A stretch of 64,000 nt of DNA from Opisthorchis felineus (taxonomy: Eukaryota > Platyhelminthes > Trematoda > Opisthorchiida > Opisthorchiidae): positions 43,984 through 107,983 of the forward strand of contig SJOL01002009.1 in assembly GCA_004794785.1 (NCBI GenBank), in the 5' to 3' direction. Positions 22,628 to 37,600 of the stretch are shown in pieces; position 1 is the first letter of the stretch; the number at the start of each line of letters is the position of its first letter. A program made the translations under genes and the position numbers. The notes beneath the pieces are model-generated. The model searched no databases. It was not told where the DNA came from and saw nothing but the letters and a program-made list of their open reading frames with translations.

Positions 22628-25600
22628 GTGAGTTCCAGCTGACACTATTTTGCAAAGGCTCATGTGTATTTTGTTTTGTGAACTGTAAGTTGAGTTTCAC
22701 AGCCTGGTGCACAGCCACTTTAACCCGGCTTTCCGCTATCCAGGGCTTCATGAGGAGAATGGTGCTGGTTACCTCCGCACGCGACTGTTGACCTAAGCCT
22801 CATGCAGTTTACACTCATCCAACACCACTGCTTCATCCAGGAATTCAAAACAGACAGCTTTTTACATGTCGACATTCCTGTCCTGTGGACAAAGCAGAAC
22901 AGTTACTGTAGCTCAAGAGGATGTCTGTTCGAACAAGAATGCTGTAACTTCGAGACATTCAAGTCTAGATAGCCGAATCGGTCTAGTTTTGTTGTTCATA
23001 AAATTCACTTGTTCTTCCTACCACCACCGTAGATGTATCTGAAATGTGTGCTTGCATCGTACGGATGTGACCTCGACCTTGTTCTATTGTCATGCGAGAC
23101 GTGGTCCGTCTTTCGTGTCCTTAAGGGTTGGATGCCCCACAAATATAAACGTACACACACACACGCAAACGGACTGGACAGGATCGGTTTATTGACAGGT
23201 TAAGTACTCCCCCTGCGCAGCTTGATTGCGTCTTGATCTAAGTTTGTCTGACGACAATCCAGTTTTACACTCCCGAAATGCGGAGTAATCAGTCATCCTT
23301 TTGTTGGTATTCCCCATTTTTCGTCATTTTTCTCTCCTTCGACTTTTTGTCGTCACTCTGCGTGCCGGTTTTCCTTATGCTCGGAAGTGGCGTGCATCAT
23401 AGATGTATTTCGCTGCAAAGCACGCATGAGTAGATTGCAAGAACACAGCAAAGTCCCCACACTAGTATGCACTCACTACGTAATCATATGATGCATGCTG
23501 TAGCGTGTCACTCCAACCTAGGGGCTTGGGCTGGAGGACCATGTTAAGTAAGGGAGTTATCCACCAAGGCTACCGTGATTTGGACAGGAATATTAATTAT
23601 CAATTGGTGTTGGCCTAATTTTTCTGACCCTCCTTTATGATGTTTCCTTTATACCCGAACATTATAGTGAGAGTTTAACCCTTCAACAAGCAATCCAGAA
23701 ATTGTGATCTAGCTAGCTGTGCGGAGCCATACTGAATCCTGAGTGTCGGATGCAGGCTTGAATTCCATTTGTGGGTCGCACACTGCCAAACACTCTCTAG
23801 TCTATTCGTTATTTCATTATCCATGATCATGTTGGTGCAACCGACAGATAAATATCCACTCACTACCCCAATATCAGGGGAAACAGACCGGTATATTGTC
23901 CGAGATATGAACAATACCAATTTGATGCGCAGTTCAAAACGGTCAAGTCGCACTTGTATTGGGAGGTGCATGGAACAGCACAGAAGGACACATGCTTTAT
24001 TCATTGCCCGAAAGTCACAGTATACTGACGGCAAGCAGAAGTGACTGAGTCTCCATATCTTTAAACAAAGCCTCATAGTAGTGTGGTACGTCGTACCGCG
24101 GAATGCTCCCAAGCAAGTGAGAACCCAAGATTAACTGCGTTGGATTGTCTTATAGTCTCCTTTCAAGCAAAGAATAGAGAACCTGGTATGGTGCAATTCT
24201 GTGATCGACCGAACTCCAGTGTTAATGAACTATGTTACAGGTCAGCTAACTGCATGACCGGCCAACACACCCGACTTCATTTTTCGGATTGCCAGCTTCA
24301 ACACACAGCTGAGTGTGAAGGCTCACTGTTGTAACTCTCACACCTGAGACACTCCAGGTACAAATGCCTTTTAGGTTAGATTCCGGAATTAAACTGTACG
24401 CTCCACGTTAGCGAACAAAGCGCACTCACTATTACATTCTTGAGAGTGAGTTCCAAGGTATATTGTGCAGCATAACAGACAAATTCTACCGTGAAGGCGA
24501 TAAATTTCATGTACCTTTCTGTACGTAATGTCGTATTTTCCTCAGCTTTCTTGAATCCGATTGAACCGAGTAGAGTGTAACGTCTTACTGTACATGTGTA
24601 TACACTGTACCGATTTACTTGAACATCCCACAAAACTTTTCTATATCTGAAACTTGAAAACAAAGGCCAGAATTCTGCCGGTAAATTCAGCGAAGTAGCA
24701 TAGATTCTACGGAGATATAAATTTACTGGTGTAGGTAACACGTGATTCTTGTCGCACACCAGCTTAACTGATTTTCAGCTTTTTTGTATACGCTGCTTCT
24801 TATCACACTGTTTTCGCTATGTACCTTTCAGAGGTTAATCCAGCTGCTGATTTCCCTGGTCGGTATTGGTCTGTCCCTAAAGCTGTTATTCTATGTGGTC
24901 GAGCAGATCAATCCGACTGCAAAAGAAAAGCGAATCGCCAGAAAACGGGTGAGGTATTCTATCTACCGTCAACTACCTAACCGCGTACCACAGCGTATAC
25001 TTAAGCACACGTCCTTCAGATTGACCATCGCAAAGTGTACTTTAGTTGTGTCCTTTAGTGGATGCATCAGGTGACTGCTTCGGCGATCTGGTGTTATGTC
25101 ACCTGTTCTGCACACACACACACAGACGCGCAAGCAAACATACAAGTCATGAATCGAATAATCTATTTTAATTTCAGCGGAAGCCTTCAACTCTTCATTC
25201 AACCCTTTAATCACCAGCCGTCACTTCGGCAGTACACGTGAATCACCGCTCGCTACCTTTTGCTGAATGTGAATAGCGCTGTTCGAAGTTTAAAAAGCCT
25301 TAGATAGAGAAAAGCGCATGCATTTCCGATTAGTTTTTTCTTTGCACGATCACTCACTCGTGAGACTGGTGTGCGAGCGGTACGCCAACGCATTAAGTCA
25401 CACAGGGAATTCACTGTTTTCTCGATCCGTTTTTTGATTCACCAAGTTTGTGGGCCACATAAGACCGTTTGGTGCGGGAAAAATAGACAGTGTACGAAAT
25501 CCCATTAAAGTAAAGTGATTCATTTCATTCGTACGTAAATCTGTTTTTTGGACACAAGAGATGAAGCGTTTACGTTTACCTCTTATGCGTTAACAGCTAG

Positions 25601-28600
25601 TCATTTTTCGTCTCATTTTTTTCGGATTTCGTACACAGTTGGGTCATGTGGAATACCAAGGATATCTCATACCGCATGACTAAATCCAGCAGAAAAGTGA
25701 TCTTACCACTAAATTAATGTTTTCGGATGCGTCGCTTCAGAATGCATCGTCAGGCGGTCTGCTGTTGTTCTCTTAGGGTAGTGCAAATGTCGGCTTTCAC
25801 GTTCTCTTTAGCTGGAGTACCTTCAAGAGTCGTTTAACAGAAATTCTGAACTAGAAGCTCAGTGGGTAGATTGATCGAGACAGTCTTCTTAAGCACAATA
25901 CACCATCAAATGTATGCGTGTTCTTCGAATGATGGACTGTTTTTCCAATTTATGAATCTAACGGGGACTGCAGTACGGCGGGTGTTTGTGACCGCTATCG
26001 TTTGTGTTGGTCCATAAATCAGTTTGATCCTTCACCTTGCTGAGACTAATCCAAGACCGAGGTGGGCGCATGTGGTCACGATCACGATTAATGTTAGCTG
26101 TCTGGCAGTGTACGTCTCTACCTACATTAGATCCAGATTTTTGCCGATCCAGGGAAAGCTACTGGGACTGGACCGGACGCGTGTACGAGGCGTTCGTCCG
26201 ATAAGCAGTTAGGTGTTTGGCGGGACACTCGGTAACTGTCATGTGATGGCAGCTCGCTCACGTGGTTTAGCTAGTTGCCAGGTCGATTAATTCCATAAGA
26301 TCTTGCGTGCGCACATAGTTGTTCCTTATCAGTTACTCCGCGCTTGATGTTGGTAATTGCTGTGTCCTGTTTGCTTGGTATTAAATCCTTCTCCCTTGAT
26401 TTTTGTCTTGTTCCATTCACTGAATATGGCGGTAATTATCGTGTCCCCCGATTGCTGACGTAGATTCAATTGCCTCAAAGCATCTTGTCAGTTAAGTTCT
26501 CAGTTTGCGTGTGCATTGCGGCCTAAAATCTGGAAAACCGAAAATAAACAGATTCCTTTCTATTTGCGTATGTCGTGTGCAGAGATGGTTTGAAAGAGCC
26601 GCGGCTGAAGATCGAGCAATTAGGTTGCCCCCGCCAAACCATTTTATGCCTTTGAATGGTCTGACGACGTGGATTACGGGGCCACTCGGAACAAATGAAC
26701 ACAGTCTCATCCCCGATTATGACATTTCCACAGTTCTCGGATGAAGCCGGAAACCTGGGCCAGCGATGAACTGGCAATTGGCAATATCGACAGCTTGGGA
26801 TACCTGTTCCTCCCAGGTACCAAAAACAGAATAAATCGACATGGTTTTCGACAGTCTAAATCTATGAATTTTGAAATCAACAATATCGCAAACAGGTGCA
26901 TCAAATTCACTCTTCCGCAAATTTACAGGTCGCACTCGTTTCGTAGCCAGACACACAACGGGTTTGGTTACTTCGTTGTTATTTCATACCCCTGTTTTTA
27001 TCTTCACCTGAGCTTTTGACTAGCCACTGTAATGACCTAATATGGAATCATTCGCGTTCAGCGTCCGTGTTCGGTTTGAAATCTACACGACATTCGATCA
27101 CTTCCGCGTTCAGAAAAGTGAACGTACCGATCACACTCTTTGTCTTTCAATCATCTTTGCCCGCATTTTATTCCAAATTCACCAGTTTCCAGATCACCTG
27201 TTCTCCTTATTTATGACCACCAAGATAAACCTAGGACAACATGTGATCAACTTAGGTTTATCACGGTCTTGATCTGTAATTTCAAGTGATCTAATAGTTC
27301 CACGGCGATTTAGCGACGTCATTAGCCCAGCTACCATCCACAAAACTAGTCATAAAAACTCAGACACATGTACCTGAAACGTGTGGTTGCCTAGTTTACT
27401 GCATTGTCATGATTCAACATATTACACAAGCGGATCGTAAGAAAGTTAATTTTGAACACCTGTTTTCACGGCTCGGAGACTGTTTGTAGCTTATCCAACT
27501 CGGAAGCCGACACAATGTGCCAAATACTATTAACCGGTTAGTAAAACACTGGTGCGACCTTGGAAATCAACCAGTGAAGCATTCACTCACGCTATAATTG
27601 ATCTGTTGCATGTTGTATCAAAAACGAGTTATAATGTACCAACACGTTCTTTCCGTTGTCCCCGTCTGGACCCGGGCAACGTAGCGGTACCCGTACCTTC
27701 TTGCAACTCCCAAATGGTGTCGAAGGTACGCATTTAAAGGGCCCCACAGCCAAACGGTTTGGTTTGATTTTGACAAGATCAGGCACAAGATCGCCTGCAC
27801 AGCTGGGACTTTGAATTAGGTATTCGCCCTAGTCTAACAAGCACTTAGCCCATTCAAACAATCTGACTAATGGTGAATAGTTTGTTACACCAGGATCTTC
27901 ATCGACGTGATAATGATAAGGTCATGGGCTTTGAATTCCACCAGATGCTTGCAGTACAGAAACAGTAGAATCCCGCGAAGCTAGGCAGTGCGGGACATTT
28001 CATTCTTATCAAGACTCAGGTGGACAGAGAGAGAGAGGCTGTGGTCGCTAACCGAAAGATCATCTGTCCTGATGAGAAGTCTCCTGTATCAGGGGGTTTC
28101 GCGACTCGAAGACATCTTCACTATAAACATCCGGTAAAATTTGCAGCCCATGTTTCAGTAAGTATCGGGTTCCTCATGAAGATCAATGGCTATTTTGATA
28201 AAGAATCTGACCGTTTACCAGTAGCCACGTTATTCGCATTCGCACTACTCCCGGTGAGGGGGGTGGGGGGGTCTCGGTTCGACCCGTAAGTCAATCTAAA
28301 TGGATACCACACACTTGTCGTCGCTTTATACAAGTACAGGACTGGTAATCTTTTTTCGTCATTATACCGATTCGAAACAGCCTTTTAATTGGGGACAAAG
28401 ATACAGCTGAGCTGTGGAATTAGGGTTATCACAAGGGCCGTTATAATTTAAAGGACGATGGCATGTGTGTTTCATTTTACGAACATAATGTGTGACTGTA
28501 TCAACAGGTTGTTGAGTAGAGCGTGATGTGACCTCAGACCGCGAACGTGCGTTGACTGTTCAAAATAAAGCCGTTATGATCACGCACGTAAGTTCGCATG

Positions 28601-31600
28601 TTTGTTCCTGGCACGTTGTTATGACATGAGTCTGTTACCTGAGCACTCATTTCATTTGGTCCCTCCGTGAGCATGCGTTCCTTTGTTCTTAAACAATCAG
28701 TTGACCTCAAGAAACCTCGTGTAGATAGACTTATAACCTCTGCAAACCTATGATATCACCAAGTGATGGCCATTTGTTGTCCGCATCAAATTCTGCCATT
28801 CCATGCGGGTGGGCGCCGTGGTAACAGTTATTGGAAGCGTGTTGTTTTTCTCGCACCACCACCTCACCGTGTCCACTAAACTCGCTCGAAACCATGCGAT
28901 CTTTAGGTTAAATACACTCATTCGCAAACTAAGTTGGTGTTAACAGAAGGCTTAGCTGAGTTTCCCGTTTATGATATGCTTCAACTGAATGTGTTGCCCA
29001 AAGGCCGCCTCGTGTTTCATTTGGGCCGGTATTCGAAATATCGCAATGTATTTTCTTGGTGGAACATACTATTCATGAGGTTGCTGAAAACCTTTCGACC
29101 GGTCATCGATTTCACCCTTATTGAGGCTCGTCAGATAGGCTCATTCCCAGAGTTGCCATCAATCTTGTGTTCTACTTGAACACCCAATCGTACGCAACTG
29201 GCAAAATACGCTCATTTGCAAACTAGGTTGGAGTCAATGTAAGGTTGACGGAAACCTGTGGACTATGCCTAGTTATTAAGCCGTAAAAAGGACAAACCCG
29301 GTCGTGGACCGTCGAAGAGTTCCCAGCAAACATGCGTAGTGTGTTCCGCCACGAAAATACACGACCTTCACTTTCGTGCGCCGCTTCATTACTCAGGTTT
29401 CCCTTATCTTGCTGGTGGAAGATTAACTTGTGTGATGATTCCGTATCAATCCTCTCAGTGTTTGAACTGAAATCTCTTACTGCAATTATTCCGTTTCTAT
29501 TTGGTGATCTTGTTCCGTGGGATGAGCTCTCCATGTGTCAGGTTCGTTTGTTGTTTTGGTTCCGCCATTGTAGCATTGGACCTGCAAGAGTCATCTAACC
29601 TTCTCTAATTCTGCAACAAACTTGATTTACAGGCACAACAGCTGTTCGCCCAAATGGGTATCAAAACAATACCACCACTGAACGACTATGAGGTAGGGAT
29701 CGTAGCCAACCTCGTGGACACGCGTGTTTTATCTACCGAGTGGCACTCCATCGGCGGTCTGGATTCTGTGATAGACGAAATAAAGGAGTCCGTAATCGCA
29801 CCATTCCAGCAATTACAGTTAGTTCCTTACTTTTCGAAGCTTCTTCGACCGCCTAAGGGTGTACTTTTATTCGGACCACCTGGCTGTGGAAAAACCATGC
29901 TCGCCCGTGCAATGGCCCGTCAAGCAAAGGCCTATTTCATCAATTTACAGGTATGCCTGATGTAGCTCCAGGAACTGATTGTTCAAGTTTTCCTTGCCGT
30001 GATATGCTTTGTCCGCTGAATTTCTATGAGTGCAGAAAATGCATACAAAGTATTATATCTGACTGCATCGACAGTCTGTTATATCTGACTGCTGTCCCCG
30101 CTGCAGTGCCTAGTGCCGAAAAAAAGACCCGCCGAGAAGGAACACGACAGCTTTATCGCGAACAAGCGGGTGCGTGCGAGTGCAAAAGTTACAGCGGCAC
30201 CGTTCTGTTTAAAGGGCACTTTTTGACATTGACCCAGACTGTCTGATCGGCGTTTAGTAAACACCCATCAACGTCGACCGTGCTTCTATGAAATGCCTGG
30301 ACACTTACCATAGTCGATCGTGCTTTTGTGGTGTGCCCGAACACTCATCGGATTTTGCTGAATTGATTGACTGGCCTGGATGCTTGCCGGCTTCCGTGCT
30401 GAGATTTTGGTGGAGTTTTAGGGTCATTCTGGGGTTATTTTCAGGAATATTACCTTCCTGACACAAAGCGCAGACTGGCTGTCACTATATAATTTATTGA
30501 AAAAAATCGTTCAACTGTAGCACCCTTTCGGTGCCTAACTGCCATGCCACCAGAAGGAAGCACGAGGGCTGGGATACTACCAGGTTGCCCAAGCCTAGAC
30601 AGAGGAAGTCGAGAGGCAGAGGTAGGGTTCGAACCACGGACCTTCCGGTCAGTAGATTTGCGCTCTAACCACTTGAACCATCTCGCCTCACTGATGTTGA
30701 AATACACAAATGTCCATTATAAGGATTTTCTGTTTTGAAAATGTTTCATGTCACAGGGCACCTACAGGGGTCCTGTAGGTGAGAGCTGAGAAGTGGTCTG
30801 TCATGGGACTGCGGTAATGCAGCCTTGGCTGAAGAAGAGAACCCACTGTAGGGAGTAATGTATTTTTCCTCGCTGGGGATCACGTATACTAGAAATGGCA
30901 GTTCCTCCAAACTTGTTTCTTTCAGGGGGGTATTGTAATTGCTCAGTTAGATCGCTTTGTTTATTTGTGGGTGTCAGTAAGTATGTATCCATCTATTTTT
31001 AGACTTGGGTGTTACAGTGACTATTCAAGGGTTACTGCTTGCAGTCAAACTCAACACTGTTCTCCAGCGCCGTTCAGTTGGTTCATTCCGAAATAAATTT
31101 TTAGTTGTGTGTTGTCTTCGACCTGTATGACTATTCTGGGGCAACTGTCAACGACAAACTTATTCGGGCCATCAACAACTTGGATAACGACTGTGTTGCC
31201 GGAAATTGGCACGAACACGACCCCGAGAAGATATTCGAAGCGGTACTCAGCCGTCAGATTGTAAGATTGACGGCTTCACTGTTTGTTGTGCTTGTCAATT
31301 TTGTCGCAAACTCAGCATCACGGGACGGCGCGAGGTTGCAGTGCGAAGCTAATGGAATAATGCAACCATCAAACTTAGTTTCATGTAACGGGCAGTTCAA
31401 GCCAGCTTCATCCGTTGGCGGAAAACCTGTAATGTGGTTGTCCTCACCTACTAGTATTAATCGTTATAATTGACATTAGTTTTGAATGTCGGCGCTTCAC
31501 TAAGATTCTTTTAACTGACACAACTTCAGAAACCCAACCTTACGGTATCCCGAAACTATTTCACTACGCTGACTGTTTACCACGTGTTTCACCGGCTGAT

Positions 31601-34600
31601 TAAATCCGGTACATATCCTTTCCAGGAGTTCGAACTCTACTGCGCCCGAGCGTCCACCGCTAAATTTTCAACTCTTTGTTTCCTTTAAGCCGTGCTGCCA
31701 ATCAGTCAACAAAAACTACTTGAACCATCCATAATCAAACACACCCTGCATAGATGTTTTGTGCCGCGAACTAGGACAGATAAGATCACTTATGTAGCCA
31801 CTGTTAGCTTGTCCTTCCTAATGTGATTCACAGTTCCGCCCTACCTGTCTTGTATCCAGATTTCGACGTTGGTAAACATGTGGTACGGTGAAACCCAGAA
31901 ATACGTCGAGGCAACATTCAGTTTGGCTCACAAACTCCAACCATCCATTATTTTCATCGACGAATTAGGTGAGTTTCCCATCGGCTCGTTATGCAACTTG
32001 CATGGTCATGGGAGCGCTAGACGTTCGTCAATCTTCTCTTCCTTGTCACGTGATACACCTCCAGCTAGGGACCTGGGTGTGTCACGTGTTGCGGGGATCG
32101 ATAGAGTCTTTGTGTTTTGCGCTCGTTTCGTCAAATGATACCTCGTGCCTTGTGTGATGCATTGTTTCCACTATTCGCGCAAAATCATGATGCGACTTGG
32201 TTTGCCTTCTGTGAAACGTTTGAACCTGCTCGTTCTTGGGCTGTACTTAATTCCACATTCACTTGGTGGCTGGTGGAACTAGCGCGCCATCGGTTCTCTC
32301 AGATTTCAGCTCATCAGTTCTTGAGGTAAATTCATTACCCAGTTATTTTTCAGCTTTCTGTATCTAGTCTATCAAAACTGTATACCGTATTGATCCAGCG
32401 AATGAGGCCTTACAGTGTTCGTTGTACGCTTGATTTTAGTGGAGGAGAACGGCGATTGAATCTGCACAGTGTCCAGATGTCGCGAGAATGTTATGTGGCA
32501 CTGTGACAATCTTCTAGCGCGAACCGACCAGCAAAATGAACGGGGCGATTTAAAAAATACGTCCGATAGTGTTGTTACATTGAGTCCATCTCTAGACACA
32601 GCTCTTCATGCATTTGTATGCTTACTCAACTGTTGTGTTGTGGACACTTCATTTTCTTCCGATAGAAACACTGGTGCAAATCGCGGGCCCTTATTTCAAT
32701 GAAGTCCGATTTAATGCGTTCGTGAAACTATGCTACAATGTCGATACCAAAGTAGTTATCTTGAGTCATTTATTTAGTAGCTGCCATTGAGCTCGCTTCG
32801 AAGCTCTCAGCGTCACTATCGACAATAAATACGGATGGTTGAATATTATACAGTTACACAGGAAAGGATATTCTGGTAGTGCGGAAAGAATGAACTGTGC
32901 GAAGAGAGAGTAAGGCAGACTTTATCTTTAGGGGGGAAGATTAGCAACGAACTACATTGAAATAGACGCCAGTGCGCATCAGTTGGAAGTGAGAACGCTC
33001 CCTAATGAACCCCACCTAAAACAAACTCAAACAGATATTCTTTAGCTTGGCATCCCACTTAGGAAGTGGCGGCACGTCCTCTACTGAGATCAATTGTTAT
33101 CGTCTCCTGTGGGATTTCTTACATTAGGCAAGGTGCTTCATATGTCAGGAGGACGTCTGTGTTCTTCAACGATCAATTTCACACTAAGCGTCTTTACTTT
33201 GTTTATTCTAAGTCACTTCTTTGCCAACCAGGGTTTGAAACAGAAAACACCTTTTCTAACAGACGGTGGTTGAACTTGCTTTGTCCTTCTGGGAGGTACC
33301 ACTGTCTAAATTATGCGTTATATATGATTCATCACTCCCAATTCCTCAATCGGATTGCCTGTCTCCGAGCAGCTCGAAGGATACTCACACTGAAGAGTAG
33401 ACCGATGCACACCAATGTCATTCGCATTCTACCTGATATACGATATTCCCTCTAATTATGATTTTACGGGGGGGTTTCTTGATGTTAGAGCATGGTCGGC
33501 CTGTAATTTCATTTTTCTGCAGTCTGTCCCAACCTCCATAAGTTCTGTTTATTACTCCATTGATTCTGATTATTTACGGAGCACTTCTTTACGCCTCGTT
33601 TCGTTGCGCACAATTTGCACTGAGCAATCCCCTACTTTCCTACAGTGACACCGGTGTCAATTACTTGAAAGTGTTTAAGGTTTTTTAATCATGGGGTCCT
33701 GGTTTCGCAACCATGAGTTAAGGCTGCCATTGTAGTTCCTGTGCATACATTGCCATTAGGCTTGTCCTATTTTGCACCAGATTCCAGAAAGTACTCTCTG
33801 TATGCTTATTAAATGTTTATAGGGTGCGTGGCGTCCTGGGATTGTAACTATTTGTTTCGACTTTTCCTACTAGATTCGTTTCTAACCACTCGAAGCTGCA
33901 CGGACAACGAGTCTACTCGGATGATCAAAACACAGTTCATGGCCTTGTGGGATGGACTATTGACAGAAGAGAACACGCGAATACTCATAGTTGGTGCGAC
34001 TAATCGGCCGCAAGATTTAGACCAAGCCATCTTACGTAGACTACCATACAAAGTACGTTTTTTATTTTGTCCGCTTACGCTTTACACATCCGTATGGTTC
34101 TATCCAAAACCATCTTTATTCCAAGACAATTTTGTTAAAAAGTTAAACTGGGGAATGCTTGTATGTGCAAGGCTCTCAGAAATCAAACATGCGTAACAGT
34201 CTCGAAGTTATGACCTGATTGGGTTCGGATATCCGTCCTCTTTCTCCCGTGCCTGGGGAACAACTCAGTACAACACATGGGAAGATCACTATTCTCCTTG
34301 ACATAGCTAGCCAGAGTACACCAAACAGGTGCTGCATTGCCAGTGAACTCGTGAAGACTATCTCCGTCCCAAGCGGGCAGAGAATGATGCTGGACTTCAC
34401 GGTGTTTGTAGTAACCTTGAGCGGGTCTATCAAGCTGTCGCTATTTTTTATTTTTCAAAAGTTTGCCTAAGAGACACCCTCTTGAAAGTTCCAATGGATT
34501 CCTAAAAATCTCAGCTGTGTACCGTTGTTGGATACCATGAAATCGGTGCTCAAATGAAGAGAATGCTACCCGGCCATCTAAAGGAGTCACTTTTCGGAAC

Positions 34601-37600
34601 GAAGAGTCCTTTTAGTTTGAATACAACAGTACTTTCTCAAGCATAAAACAGGCGACAACGAGAAGAAAAGACGCTGGTAATCAGGCGTTCATCATAAAAT
34701 AATCGACTAATGGGGTGATCTATTCTAACCGACTTTTGATGGATCAGTAAGACAAAATGCGTGCAGTGCGGCGGTATGGGTCATCGACTGTTCGCACACA
34801 TTCTTGGTTATTGTTAGGCCAAGGTAACAGTAGGCTTCGGACGAATTGCTCTTGTTTACCCACGTCTGGCTTGTAGAAACTAACAGAAATGGCCTACGAG
34901 TCCGTCAGGTAACTTTGATTTTGTGATGAGATACTCGGTATGGGATCCTGTTTGACTAATAAGAAATTCTTTCGAGCTGTACTAGTGGTGGTATTTTGTG
35001 GCTTCAGGTGCGTAATTCTTTCCACAAGCATATCCGGAAAGCCACTTCTACAGAGTGCTTCCTTAACGCTCGGATGCCGCAGTCACCAGTTGGATGATGG
35101 ACATTCATTCGGTCAATGTTCTGAAGTGTCAGGATGTAGGAAACACCACCAACCAAGGAAGGCCATACAATGGCTTGTTCCTTTCTTCCCTCACCGCTAA
35201 TGATTTTTTTATTTCAAGGCCATCCATGTTGAATTACTAAGGACTGATCAAGGTTTAAACTTGTGTCGTACGTATCGCGTTTAGCGCCTGAACCCTTACA
35301 GCTGTTGATGGTTGCTGGAGTAGGATTGTTCCTTAAGATTTCGTACAGTCCATAGGTGTGTTAATTCTGTAGGTCGTTTTACATCGGTCACGACCATCGA
35401 TCTACGATCTACGATCTACTTAGTAGTAGCGCTCAGCGCACTACGTCATCCATACAAAGTTCACTCGGTCGCGGTGCACTGTCCTAGATCATGAAAAATA
35501 CTGTCAATGAGTGTCAAACCGACAACACAAAGAGAGGTCAAATCCACGGATATCTTGTTACGTGTAAGAATAGTTCGGGTAACCGAACGTAGACGGTAGA
35601 ACTTGCGTCTCTTCAACTATCAAATATTTATAGCGACAAGATGTGCGTTTGCATGCAATATGACCGAATGATATCTTCCAGGCGACTAGTGGCAAACTGT
35701 TGGAATGACGATTTAAGGCCATGAATTACTGCACCGTACAAGGTACCAGCAATATGACAAAAAACTTCTAGGTACTATCGCTCGGTCTCCCTACGGCATC
35801 GAAATATCAGTGTTAAACACTGATGTGCTGTCGGTGAGTATAACGACGGTGATGATATGTCAGTATCCTGTCCTACTGGTCCTCCGAAGGTGAAAACCCA
35901 AGGCTTGGGTGTGGAGTTTGTTTTAGTACACAAAGCGGACGGATGGGTTTCATTGAACCCATAAAAGGTGTGACGTATAGTCATACAAAATGTATAAAAA
36001 TGTAAATGGGAAATCGCAACAGTCACTGGAGACAGCTCATCCTCTCACGGAACTGAGGCAGAAAAACAATACTTTAAAAGTAGCGCCGCGTTGGATTACG
36101 TAGCTAGTGAGTTGTGTCGATCTGACCCGATCCAAGTAATTAATAAACTGAGTCCAATTTCCGTAAAGCTGACCATCTTCTGTATTGTAGAAATATTCCG
36201 CCACCGGATATGAATTTGGATTCAGCATTGAAGCACAGGGGACCACTGTGCATCCTAAAGGCAGGAATGAGACAGCCCACTTGGCCTTCCATCACGTGCT
36301 GAACTCAGGCTGCTTGCACCTGCTTAGGCGTCAAGTTCGTCCGGTGCGCATTTATTCAGATAATTAGAAATAGTCTATATCCTAAATCTGACTCATCGAT
36401 GCGTTTGAAAAGCCGTTCAGTCACAATGCCTAGTTTGCGGTGTTTCCCACGCTTGTTCACATTTGGATGAACATCAAGTGGTGATAACGCTGGTAGTTAA
36501 TGATTCCACCCGAAAACGCGGTCTGAAGTCTTTGAAATCGAAACACCCCATTTACTCAAATCATTCAAATCTCGAATCTTGATATTGTAGTGAATCCGAC
36601 AGACTTTCTGCACCAAGTATTCTACGCGAAGTTGATCTGGTGGCGTGATGTATTCTAATGTGATCCAAGAGGTTATCACGTGGGAGGTAGACGACAAACC
36701 AGGGCGATTTCTTACCTCCGTCCTGTTTACTAATTGCATGCGTTGTTAGCTAATTGCCTCACTAAAAGATAGTCACGTGATTCTAAATTGTTGCGTGTGC
36801 CATTGTTTTTTCTAGGCCTTCTTGAGGTCTGTGAAAGCACCTTAATTTAGCTATTATTGCGTCTACGATAGGTGTCTGTTCCCATGCCTGATATAAATCA
36901 GCGCATCCAAATTCTGTCAATCTGTCTACGTGGCGAGCCGCTAGCCATTGGACTCACGGATACCGACATTCGGGAAGTCGCAAGTAAGACCGATGGCCTA
37001 TCCGGAAGTGACTTGAACGAACTGTGTCGTGAAGCTGCATTCTGCTGTTATCGGCTTGAGTAAGTTCCCTTGTCTACAATTGTACTTGGGCTTTTGGTGT
37101 CTGTCACGTGTTCATACAAAAATGGCGTCCTCGGTGGTCTCCCTTGAATTTTTCTTCGGATTGTTAAACACAACGATCAGGGTACTCAGACCAATCAAGT
37201 TAAGTGAAAACGGTCCCGCGACCAACCAATCACGATACAGTTAGTAGACACTTTACAAACTACATAGTCGCAAGCGGAAGCGCAGGAATTACTCAGCCAA
37301 CCCCGCATTGACAATGTCTCCTTGATTGGAAACAAAACGTTTGCAACCAACTTGCGGGGGTTGGCGAACAGACCAACAACCAAGCAACACTCAGACTACC
37401 CGAATTCGACTAACCTGCTTTTATCCTGGTACCCTGGATATGTTTCCCCTCGTGTAAGCTGTTCTGAAACCAATTCTTCACATGCATTGCGAGCGATAGT
37501 ACAATGCCTAAAGAAACTTCACCTACAGTTAAAGTCCACGGAAAGTGAAAAGTATGTGTGCTGCCGCTGCAAACGGACGTAACTGCAGTAGTTGTTTACC

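Noticed and set aside
24821..24831. ATG near 24825 as the ATAD1 start
   Set aside because: It lies in the pyrimidine tract and reads out of frame with the anchor; the in-frame upstream extension is also intronic in character.
33066..33455. 129-codon open frame in ATAD1 intron 4
   Set aside because: No acceptor or donor of quality, phase incompatible with ATAD1 exons, no recognised product.
37459..37582. Alternative terminal exon for ATAD1 (acceptor cgtgtaag, open frame [16 protein letters not shown])
   Set aside because: The phase fits, but the acceptor has a weak pyrimidine tract. The exon at 38755 has a far stronger acceptor and a better match to the C-terminal helix and length of the family.
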